From assembly GCA_964023275.1 (NCBI GenBank), contig OZ029925.1, positions 12,759,684-12,823,683 on the forward strand: a stretch of 64,000 nt of DNA. The letters run 5' to 3'. This DNA is from Norana najaformis (Eukaryota > Annelida > Clitellata > Crassiclitellata > Hormogastridae). The stretch's first letter is position 1, and the number at the start of each line of letters is the position of its first letter. A program made the translations under genes and the position numbers. Of the stretch, positions 46,387 through 59,140 are shown one piece after another. A model generated the notes under the pieces. The model searched no databases, had not been told where the DNA came from, and saw only the letters and a list, made by a program, of their open reading frames with translations.

Positions 46387-49300
46387 ATGGCGTCTGCACC
46401 GACCGACGATAGTTTGGAGACCTGGCTTAGTAAGTGCCGCGTTTTGCACGTCTGCTCAGATTATTCTGCACTCGTTTTGCTGTGGAAGCCGTTTAGAATA
46501 GATTGCGAGGCCGTTCTTGCAATGCGAGGCTTGTTATGTGCGCTTTTGACGCCGTACATGCTTAGATTTATATAGCGCCATATTTAGACGTCATTATCGG
46601 GTCAGAGACAGGACAAACAAGGCAATAATTAGGATTTAATGCAGGAAATTTTGTGTGTATAAGACACTAAAAGGCGTGGCTTTTTTATTTTGAGGAATAA
46701 CTTAATTGGAATTTGATTGAATATTGGGTTTCCGATGAAGGCGGTGTTTCCGTTTTGGGCGTAGTTTGTGGGCGTGGAATAAATGATGTTGATCCTGGAA
46801 AGTCACGAGATTTGGTGGCAGAAAAGGGTAAAGTGAGGTCAGTTGGGTGATCCGTAAAAATCAGTACCAAATAACAGTTTTTGGTTCATGCCCTGCCTTG
46901 TGCTGGAAATGCATTCATTTTGCAAAAACGAGTTTGTCATTACATCAAGTCATGTGGCTGATAAATCAGTTTTCTGTAATCAATGTCTTGTTACAAGGTA
47001 CTTGTTATTTACTAATTAGATGTTATTTACAAATTATGGAGTCATTGGGATGTATATGGTTAATAAAAAAGTGAAACTGACATATGATGTATAAGAGATG
47101 TAATCAAGGTATTTGTGGTTTATGTAAGTGTGTTAGAGTTGCTTGTTAGGTGAGGGTAATTAACATGATCAGGTGCCGGGCATTAAGAAAGAGTGAGGCA
47201 GCAGTGAGGAAGAATATATGGGTTATATGCTGTCATTGTAATTGTAACAACATTTGTATGTGCCTTTTTAAGATTCTCTAAAAATGCTAAGTTAAAGGTA
47301 ACATGTCTGTTATGTGTCTCTGTAGAAACTCCATGTAAGTTTTGTCCCTAGATCACATAGTCATGACACAGCAATCCTTTGACAGGATGCCTCTTTTAAC
47401 CCCTTAACCGTGAACTCCGAGTTAACTTGTCCAGCGGGAACCCATTATGCAGCGTGAACCCCGAGTTAACTCGTCCACTTGATATGCATCTATTCACTCA
47501 CCGTATATCCCGAATAAACTCGTCCTAATGGCAATAGCAAAATATAATAGTGCTTTACAATTAAAATAACGGCTTTCCAGATTATAAATTAGGTCATATG
47601 CTGGGCGGGCCAACTAAATAAAATTATATAGTTCACACTAAAATTGGCTGATAGCAAGCGTGGTTTATCTAACGAAGAAATCCATCGTTTATTATTTGAA
47701 AGTGATGATAGTTTGTCCAATGATAGTGAATGATGATAACTAACTAAGTTTTAGTTCTAGTAACGTTGCTGTGTGAGAAAATGATGACAGTGATGATAAC
47801 CAGAAAACTGTCCAGTAGGCCTACGACAGCAGTTCGCCGTCTGCGTGGTCAAGAGATGAAATCGGGACTTGTCTACGCTTAGCATTTAGGCCTATAGGAA
47901 TACCTGGAACACGTGTTCCAGTTGCTGACACGACGGTTCCAGTGGAAATTTCAATTTGTTCCTTACGAACCAAGATAGTCACTGAAACTAACAGACGAGC
48001 ACACCAACTAATGCAGTCCTCGACTGAAAAAACGATCCAGATTGAATAGTTGGATTGATGTTAGTTGTGGTGAGCTAAAGGTTTTATTTGCCATTCTCAT
48101 CTGTCTTCGAAAGATAAGGAGTCTCTCGATTTGGCCTGCACCATGCTTTGGAATAGGCCTGTATCATACAAAGCGAACATACTAAACTGGTGCTATATAA
48201 ATTCATAAGGAGCACTACAAGGCCTACTTTAAAAAAAATTATTATATGCTGACTTTAATTTTTCTCAGAGCAAAGAAAGACTTCTGGAATAAATACCAGT
48301 CTTCCTTAATCACATGCATTGAAGGATACCTAAAAATAAATGCTTGTGTGTGGAAAGAATTGAAAAAATTTATTCTATGGTAAAGGGGTTAACAGTTATG
48401 ACAGTTGATCTTGTTCCTTTAAGAAGCATTACTAATCCTGCCAAATCTGATAACTTCTATAGCGCCAGTGTAATGATACTCAAGGCATTGATTGATGGCT
48501 GCTTCTGAGTGGAATTAATGAATCATTGCATTGTAACCAACCACTTAAAATCAATGTTTTTGTCTTGGTCTCATCAATATTGAACTAATGCCATTGATTT
48601 GACTTGTACCTTACTTTAACTCTTACCTTGCTTTAAGTCTTACCTTACCTTGTACCTTACCAGAAGGAAAGGTTGTCTGGTTGTTGGAATAATGTTGTCA
48701 TGTTTGTGATTAAGCCAAAAGTTTGTTGAACCTCAAGAATACATTTGAGGACTGATGTTGATATTGGCAATTAATAATGAGCAACTACCTGACCTTACAT
48801 TACATCACTTTCACGTGGCATCGTGACGCATTCTCACCATTTGTGAGATTTTTTGAAGGTGCTATATAAATGTTCAGATATGTACATGTGTGCATACATA
48901 CATACATGTGTCTTACCTGTACTCATACGTCCTCAAACCTTCCCTTGAATCAAAATGTAAATGACTTATATACTTCACTTTATATTCATGTTCTGTTCCA
49001 GTTTCAGCTAACAGTATTAATCGTAGAATGACAGTTTGTTGTGACTAACTGACAATGAGTATGGCACACAATTTTATGGTTTCATATTATAATTGCTGAG
49101 AATGAAAATAAAGTTGCTAACACTTTCTGCCCACGGCTGCATCTTACAGTTAGCTGAAGGGAATGCTGCTGTTTTTCTGGTTACCAAAATTCTAGTATGC
49201 TGGTTCCCATTTTTAATGAAGGCATGTAGTTGAGCTCAGCTTCCTTAAGGTAAGGAGAATTGTGTTGTTTTGTTCTGTTGCAGACAAGGCAACCAATCCT

Positions 49301-52300
49301 CTGATGAAAGAGGAGGATTGGGAGGCGATCGTCGGATTCTGTGATCAGGTGAACAAGGAATTGGAAGGACCTCAGACGGCCGTCCGTCTCCTTATACACA
49401 AGATCCAGTCACCGCAGGAGAAGGAGTCGCTTCTCGCTCTCACAGTAAGAGACCCTTTCAGGGGCAAAGGATATAGCCTCTCTTGATTTTGAAGTCATTC
49501 GTTGCCCTTTTGGTAAGAAACTTTCTCTGGCAGTAAGCTATGACTTCCTTCTTGTTGTGTAGAAGTTGCTTATTGCCCTAACGACAAGAAACCATTGTAG
49601 GGAATTAACTTCCTTGTGTGAACATTGGAGTTGATTCTCAAGCATTGGTGTGCTGCTTCGAGGACTGATTACTGCCATGAGAATGGTTTGTTACCATGAG
49701 GTCAAGAATCAACCACTGTATCAAGGGTAGCACAGGATGGCTTAAAGAAACCATCTTAGGGTAGTAAGCAGTCATTTTCTTCGCAAAGGTAGGAGTTAAT
49801 TCTCAAACTAATGGTAAAAAATCACTTTCCTTTACACCCTGTAGTTTAAACAGTCACTTCCTTCTCTAAGTGAAAGTAAGGTAGCCTTAATGCTGAGTAA
49901 GCCAATATTATTTTATTTATGGTAACATCTTCCAACTGAGAAACTAACTTACCCTGCTTATGGCTAATGTGTGGATTTTGATTTTATGAGCCAAACATGT
50001 AGTCGTTTATAGTGTTTTATGTTTAGTTTACAGATTCAAAATATGATGGAATCTCATTTTTAACACCACCTTTGAGTTCCATATCAGGTGCTTTGCTGTA
50101 ATAAAATTGGATTACAAAGAGCTTGATTTGCAATCTGTGCATTTCTTTTGTGTAGCATGGCCCAACAATGAGTTATTAGCTTATATTGATTTGACCCAGG
50201 AACTGCTGTGCACGAAGATACCAACAGTCTAAATTACTGCTCTTAGTCATAGATCTGGTAAAATGCCCTGTTTGTCAGGCTTTTAAGCATGTTGGTTATG
50301 CTATGTAATTGGAGACAGAATAGGCTTTGAGCTTCTGAGATGCAAGTGGGCAAAGTCTTGCATGTTGAGGCTGGTTACAACTGAGAACTGTACTTTGTTT
50401 AACGTTTGGCAACAGGCTTTTGATACTGGGTAGATAGTATGGTGAATATAATGTGATTACATGTAGCAAAAGATGACCTGCTTACATGTATGTGGTAATA
50501 AAAACATAACCGACTTGCATGTTATAAGATAGGACCTTCTTTTATGTGGTACAAGGATGACCTACTTAACATGAATTAAAAGGTGACCTACCCTCATTAA
50601 AAGAATACTAGAGGGTCTTTCGACTGGAGCAAACATAAAAAGCACCAGTGGACTGTAGTAGATTTTGGGGCTCTCATTTCCTACTCGTAGGTTCTTAAGC
50701 CGGTAGTAGACAAATCCTAAGCTTCTGGACACAGGGTCAGTCAGTTGCAGAACTTGCTGTTTACTTCCCAGCTTGTGCCTCTACCAAATTCTGTTTGGCA
50801 ATAGAGACAAGCATGTGTGAACAACTTGCCCCTGGAGGACAACTTTAACACACAGTCTGCTCATCATCTCAAACTCACCATCATTGATTACAGACCAATC
50901 ATGTTACCAAATAGATCAACGTGAACGCTGGGTGTTAACATGACCACAGATTCCAGTGACTGGACGCCTTTATTACACACGTGCAGATGTACCAATGTAC
51001 ACTTGTTTCTCAGCATTTGTAGAGCACCTGTTGGAAACCTCTAAAGCAATTTTTTGCTCCTTATTTATGCCTCATCAGTAATTACTGCACTCAATCAATG
51101 GGCGCTTCAACTCCTGCTGTGTCTCACACCATTACAATGTTGTCTCTCAGGCATTCTTGATCGCTGGTCTGATAATTTTGAAGTCCCTGCTTAGTTCTGT
51201 GCATTCTGTCAGTTTAATGTCCGTCATATTGAAACTTGAGACTCTTCAATTTGCTTATTCACTCTAGTCTGACTTGTGGTTTCCCTGAGCTGTCAGATTG
51301 CGGATTTTGACCAGGCTTCTTCCACAGATTATGAATTTTGACTACAGTTTCACTTGAAGCTACCTTTGATTGATGCCATGTGCGCCGTGATAGTGGTGCT
51401 ACAGAAGTCGTTAGATTAGATTAGATTAGATTATCCACTAGGAATCGCGATATCAATGTAACCAGTTTCGTAGCTTGTGTGTTATGATAACAGTGCAGTA
51501 GACATCATTAGATTAGACTGAATAAAGTAAAATCACTAGGCATTATTTTGTTTTTGTAGTTAAACACAGTAAGATGTTCAGTTTGAGAAAAACTTGTTTT
51601 GTGTTCTTTTGTCAGACGTTGGAGGCATGCGTGAAGAACTGTGGCAGACGGTTTCAACAGGAAATTGGAAAATTCCGATTCATCAATGAAATCATAAAAG
51701 TTGTTTCTCCAAAGGTACTGTCTAGTTACCTTCAGGTAATTTAGTGAGGTCCCATAGCCACAGTGTCTTGAGTTCTAATCTCAGTGCGTATATTGAACTT
51801 GAAATTACTTTATATCAAGGCTGTATTTAAAAGGGGTTTTGGATGCACAGTAATGTAGTGGTTATGTGCTGGATTGTCAGTGCAGGTTCAATTCCTTGCC
51901 AGGCAGAATTGGACATCTCTGCCCAAGAACACAAGGCCTAGCCATTGCCACAGTAAAATTCAGAAATTTTGTAACATTTATAATTTACTGAGTGCCTGCT
52001 TAAACCTCCACTGAAATTTTGTCTGTATTTTGGCCTTGATTTATATTTTGCCTTTGAGTGGTACTTGAAAGGTGCTACATAAATGTCTCATTGCATTGCA
52101 TTATGCTATACAACACTGTCAAGACATGTAACACTGAAGGTGAGGTTGTGTGGTTGTGAGATTTCTGTTGTTGCATTTGCACATCAGCTGAAAGGTCCTG
52201 CATCAGGACCAGGCCTTTAACCCCTTTACCGTGGAATAAATTTTTTCAATTCTTTCCACACATGTGTATTTATTTTTAGGTAGGCCTATTCTTCAAAATA

Positions 52301-55300
52301 ATGCATGTGATTAAGGAAGACTGGTATTCGTAATTGTAATATTCCAGAAGTCTTTCTTTGCTCTGAGAAACATAAAAGTCAACATATAATAATTTTTTTA
52401 AAGTAGCCCTGTAGTGCTCCTTATCAATTTATATAGCGCCAGTTTAGTATATTCGCTTTGTATGATATATTCCAAAGCATGCTGCAGGCCAAATCGAGAG
52501 ACTCTTTATCTTCCGAAGATAAGGAGTCTCAATCAATGGTTTTGTGGACCAGTATAGTTCAATTTTCCACTGGATCCGTCGTGTCAGCAACTGAAACACG
52601 CGTTCTAGGTGTTCCTATAGGCCTAAATGCTAAGCGTTGACGTGGCCCGATTTCATCTCTTGACCACGCAGACGGCGAACTGCTGTCCTAGGCCTACTGA
52701 GCGGATTTCTGGCTATCATCACTGTCATCATTTTCTCACACAACAATGTTACTAGAACTAGAGCTTAGTTAGATATCATCAGTCACTCTCATCGGGCAAA
52801 CTATCATCACTTTCAACTAATAAACGATGTATTTCTTCGTTAGATAAACCACGCTTGCGACCAGCCATTTTTAGTGTGAATTATATAATTTTATTTAGTT
52901 GGCCCGCCCAGCGTATGACCTAATTTATAATATGGAAAGCCGTTATTTTAATCGTAAAGAACAATTATATTTTGCTATTGCCATTAGGACGAATTTACAT
53001 ACACGGTGAGTGAATAGATGCATATCGTGCGGACAAGTTAACTCGGGGATCACGCTGCACAATGGGTTCCCGCTGGACGAGTTAACTCGGGGTTCACGGT
53101 AAAGGGGTTAAAGAATACAGCTGACATGCTTATCTTACATGCTCTTTAGCTACTTTGTAACTGTATTACTTTACCTTACTTTACCCTACTATGTTACTGG
53201 TGTTGAATTAGCACACGTGGCAGTTGTGTGTTGGGTTTCCTATTGCTTGTATATGTAGGGCAGTGGCAGGTGTACATAGTCTGCGAATGAGTGTAGTTAA
53301 GGCTTTGGTGATTGTAGGTTTCTGTGAATGCTGATGAAGTGAGAAGACCTCTTGTTGATTATTTGTAGTATCTGGGCAACCAGATGACAGACAAGGTGAA
53401 GCAGAAATGCATTGAACTGTTGTACAGTTGGAGCCAAGTATTAACACATGAGCCAAAGATCAAAGAAGCCTATCAGATGTTACGGAGGCAGGGAATCGTC
53501 AAACAGGACCCTGTGTGCGTTGATCAGGTAAAATGCTATGAAGGCAGGCAATTACTATGCAGTTGTCTTACTATACAGCAAATACTATACATACTGCTTT
53601 ACCCCATCTGTGTTATGCAGTTAATAAGGGTTGAGAGAGGCAGTGAATCAACCCTGTATGTTTTGAACATACTTGTTATGAGGGTATTGAGTATGTAAGC
53701 AGGACCCAGTTTTTCATGACCAGGTAGATGCTGTGGAGGCAGGGGATTATGATACCATGCAACCCATCTTTGTTGATTTGGTATGCTGCTGTGGAGGCAG
53801 GATAAGTTTTGAATGCACAAATAAATGGTGTAGCACAGCAAGTGAGCAGAGGGAGTGAGCGAGTGATTGAATGAGTGGAACAGTGCAGAAGTGCGTAGTC
53901 AGGCTGTTAGTTCCTTTTATTTTGGCAACATCTTAGCTATTTCCAGAAGTCCTGCAGTAGCATTTCTACACCAAAGACAAGGGCAAAGACGGCACCAAGG
54001 TCGATTAGCCACACTGCACTTCTAGCCACCTCAGGATCACTGTCACCCCAAGTCCATGTGCAGGCCTCGTGTGATGACCCAGAGGTGGCCTTTTTGACTC
54101 CTTGCTTACAGTTGTTAGGTTACTGAAGATGTGATGTAAACACTAATGGGCTTGTAGGTGCTGGCTGGTTTAACGGTCAAATCCAAATCCAGTTTTGATT
54201 TGATGTATTCCTTTATGTTATTGCATAACTTCTTGGTGGCATCTGTGGATGTCATGGTACACTCTTGAAAACTGCTCATTACTGACAGAGTTATATGGAT
54301 ATTTTGTTGTACTGATGCTAATAGTTGATTGATATGTTGTTTGTTACTGCAGACTTTGGAAGCGCCTCCTCCTCCTCCACCTGCAAGAAATTCAATTTTT
54401 GATGACGATGAAAAGTCAAAGGTGAGGGAGAGTTTATTCTCAGCTGGTTGGAGATTTGTTTTGGGCCTATTATCCGTCAACCACCCACCCATGCATCCAT
54501 GCATCCATCCCTTTATCTTATCGTCCAGCCAGACTCCCATGAAATTAGATTATTATGAAAGTTAAAATTATTATGTTTTTCAAGTAAGCAGGCATCTTAT
54601 TAACATTGTTATATACTAATACGATAAGTTATTTGAGATTAGCAAATGATTTATTAATGTTATTTAAGAAAAATACGATAAGTTATTTCACATTAGCATG
54701 TGATTTGTTAACATTGTTAAATATTATAAGTTATTTGACATTGAGTTATTTGACATTTGTGGATTATTTGGATTGTGTTTCCAGTTGTTGTCACGTTTGT
54801 TGCGAAGTAAAAATCCCGAAGATCTCCAGGCTGCCAACCGACTGATTAAGAATATGGTCAAACAGGTATGTAAGGCAGTTCTCAGGCAAACCAAACATCT
54901 CATTAGTGTGTTGAATTGCAGTTGTTTGTAATCACAGTTTGTGTGTTGTTAGAACAAGAAGCGCAATCTGTTAAACTAACCCTGAGAGGCAGCCACAGGT
55001 TTGAGTGTTAGCAACTTCATGTTTCTTTGCTACCATGAATGAAGGATGGTGGCCAGCCTCCTCCTTCCTTGCTGCCTGATCTTCCAACCAGAAGTGTGTG
55101 TTTGGTGTACTCATTTTATAGTTGAGTTCATTGAGACACTAGTGGAATAGATGTCTTGAAACATCGTTTGGCTCTGGCTCTTGTTAGGGATTCAGTAAAT
55201 GGCATAATTCCATTCAATTTATATTATGCCGTTGACTGTCGATTGTAGGATGCTGAGAGAACAGAAAAAGTGTCTAGACGAGTGCATCAGTTGGAAACAG

Positions 55301-58300
55301 TTTCAAACAACGTTAAGCTGCTGTCGGAAATGCTGAACAATCACCAGCCGGAAAGCTCAACCGAATCAGACAGAGAAATCATGAAGGCAAGACAACACGG
55401 CTTCACTAGTATTCAGCCACTGCCTGTTCATAACCATGATATTTATTATTTATTTATTTATGCACTTATTACTTGTGCAAGGTCAGTAAATCTGGATCTG
55501 AGGCATGAGAGAAATGTGTGCAAACAACTTGTCCAGTGTCATTACATGGAGACACGGGATGGTGGTCGGGTGGGTGGATTTAATGTAGTATTGTTTACCT
55601 TAAGTTCCTCTCAAAATGCTGCAATAACGTGGAACTGTTTAGTATGGCTTGCAAAGGTGGCATTATATTAGGAGGTTCCAGTGCATTTCAAGAGTTGTTT
55701 TATTTACGGCATTTTCTGTCTGACATATAGGAGTTGTTCGACAATCTGGAGAAGCAACGTCCGAATCTGTTCCGACTCGCGAGCGACACGGATGAAAATG
55801 ATCCAACAGGAATTTGTAAGTCCTTGTTCCTTGTCCCATTTAAGGGGAGGCAGTGCTGTGATGTAACTTCCCATTTTAGGCTCCACCTCCGATGGATAAA
55901 GCCCCAAAGGACTGGTCTTTAATGATGCAGTTTAGGGCTGAACACTTTGTAGAAAAAGTCAAAGACAGGCATTGCATTGGGGGATACATTATTATTAATC
56001 ATTAATATTAATTAGCAACTTTAACCATGCAACACCCAAGTTAAGAGCAGCAGCAGCTAGCTCGAGAAGTGAGTTACCCAGTTTTAAGTGTTTAATCCAT
56101 TCAGCTTTCTTAAGTTGCTGTGGAGTGCCCAGTGGTAGAAATTCAGTTTTCGATAGGTTAAGGAGTTTATTATCTGCCATCCAAGACTGCATCTCCTCCA
56201 AGGCATCGGACAACAGCTGCAGAGAGAGAGAGAGACCGTCATTATCAATTAGTCACAGCAATATACGAGCAACCAGATACATTTATGTACTTATGTGATT
56301 AACATTAAAGGTTAGTATTTGTCTTGTATGTTTTTGGATTAGCATAGACTATGATGTAAAAATAAAAGACTGTCTAGCAGGTTTAGTTGTTGTTTTTAAA
56401 GCGGATATTTTGAAGGCAAACGACGAAGTGGCACAAGTGATGGCCCTCTACAACCAAGTCATCAACAATGCAACTGTGGCTAACCTCTTGGAACCAGGGC
56501 CAAAAAAAGGTTTGGTTGATCTATTTCAAAATAAATACAGGTTGGGTCAAAGTGGAGCGGATTGTATTCGGAAATCTGTTTAATCTTGGAATGGCAGATT
56601 GCAGTTTTGCTCAGTTTGAACAAAACCTGGACAATTACTTGTGAATGTAGTTGAATCTAATCTGATCAGTTTTTTATGATCTGATTTAAGTTAATTTAAT
56701 CAGTCTAACCTATCAGCCTGATTTTATTGAATCTAATCAGTCGGATCTGGTCTAAACATAAGACATGACTGTTTCGGCTTTCTTACCCCCTTTAACATGG
56801 CTTCTGGTTTCTATATAAATTTAAAGAATAAATGAATAAATAAATACATCTTTAGATGATAATAATGAGATGATATAACCGTGTTTAACAAAAAAATAAA
56901 TACATCTTTAGATGATAATAATGAAATGATGTAACCGTGTTTAATTGCGATCAAGTGAAATTGCATTGACTTCCGTGTATGTTTTATCTTGTGATAGTAA
57001 ATTGATGCTTGAGTTGTTTTTACTTAACAGAAAAGCCATCGTTTCTGACAGATCTGGAATTCCTGTCATATTCTGCCCCAGCAACTTCATCCTCCTCTCA
57101 CTTCAAACTCGAAACACAGACGAGCTCACTGCTCGATGAACAACTTCTCTCACTTGGTCAGTCAGTCGTACTGTACTCCCCAATAATAGAATTTTCAAAG
57201 TATTGGAATTTTTCAAATATTAGAATTTTCCAGTTATTGGAATTTTTCAGGTATTAGAATTTCCCAGACATTGGAAATTGGCAGATATTAGAATTTCCAA
57301 ACTGTTGGAATTGCCCAGATATTAGTCTAATTTAGTCCAATTCAGAGCCTTAAAAGGCGCTATATGAATGTTCAGATACAAATATTAATAACACTTATAA
57401 TAATAACTACAGTAGCTATCTCTCCCAGCATCTTGTAATTGCAGTTCAGCGCTTCATTGCCATTGCCGTCCATGGCACTTTGCTGTGTTGGGTAACTTGG
57501 TGACATGTAGCTGTTCCAGTTGATTTTTTATTTTCTCCAGGTTTTTTTAAAGTTACAGTGGATCGTTTCTACCTTGGGTGAAAAATAATACTTTCTCTGG
57601 ATAGACTTTACATAGTCTTTGATTATATAGCACATTATGGTAAAAATATTAGTAGTAATAGTAATAATTATAGAGTGCCAGATGACTTTTTGCTGTGGCT
57701 AGGACTGGAGAGCGGTGGGACATCGAATGGCCTGGTGTCATCATCGTCTGAGACTCATGCCAACCATTTGAATGAACTGGATGACATCTTTGGACCAGTC
57801 ATATCGGCTGACACAGTATCCAAAACCTCTTCCTCTTCGCTATCATCAGTAAGTAAGCTCTTGCAGCTTCTTCAACAGCTTCATGAAAGCGCTGTACATG
57901 TGATACAAACATCCATGTTTACAGATGTGCATACTTACATAAACATATACTTACAAACAGATGAACATCCATTCCGGTACACATTCCTATGTACACACCT
58001 ACATACATACACTGTACATGCATATCGGTGCATACATACGTACATGTATATATATATATATATACTTACATACATGCATATATACACACATACATATACA
58101 GAGATGAAATCCTTCACCATCAGTGCCCATTTGCATGATCTGCTTGAGTCTTCAACCAGGAGCCATCATTTCCATGAAACCTGAATTGAACTATTAGTCT
58201 GATGTTAGATTATTCGGCTTAGTTTTACGTAATCAACAGTTTTGGATTAGAGTTCATTTCATCACCTGAAATTTGCATAATCTGCAGTTTTCAGCAGCGT

Positions 58301-59095
58301 ACAGAGCCGAAATGTGACTGTTTTCTTTATTTGATGTGTTTAGGACTTTCTGAGCATCTCACGTGGAGCACAGGCGTCCTCTGGTTTTGGGTTCACATCG
58401 ACTTCTTCAACGTTTAACGTCCCGTTGACCATCTCTTCTTCATCTGCTCCTCTTGGAACGCTTAAGACTTCGTTTCCAGCTCCTTCAACTGCTGCTGGCA
58501 GCGCCGGACTCTTTGCACCGATGTCCACCACTGGAAAAGCTGATCTGATTCCCACTGGTTTGAAGACGACTTCATTCCATCAGTCGACTGCTGCTGGGGG
58601 AGGAGGTGCAATGCTGTCAAAAGATCTCTCTGATCTGTTTAAGCCAACCACCACAACATCAGATGCCAGCATCCTGTTCGGAGGTAGGCAATTTGGGTCT
58701 TGTGTTAATCGTTTTGTTTTATTCTGGTTTAATTAAATAATTTTTTTACCGGAGGTTGAAACAGTCCCATGAGACTTAACAAATCTCTGGCAGATAAAGG
58801 TCTTCGTTTCTTTTGTATTCAAGACATTTATCAGAGGTCAGGACTTTAATTTAGGCAAGAATTGTGGGGTCGTGTTACTGATTTTTACTTTTTTATTTAA
58901 TTATTTGTCAGAGGCCAGGATATCGGAGGCAAACAATCTAGGATCTTGTATTGATTAAATTTATTTTCTCATTTTTATTTATATATTTAGACTATTTACT
59001 TAGTACCCCTTCAAGATCTGGTCGCATTATTTATTTCCCATTTGTTTTTGACTTGGCAGCAGGCATCAGGGTCATGTGAAGGGATAACGCGGTGG

Positions 59096-59140
<45 letters not shown>

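Noticed and set aside
54115..54540. 141-codon minus-strand open frame over GGA exon 5
   Set aside because: It is antisense to a supported exon, its glycine run is the complement of the proline-rich linker, and it has no homology signal.
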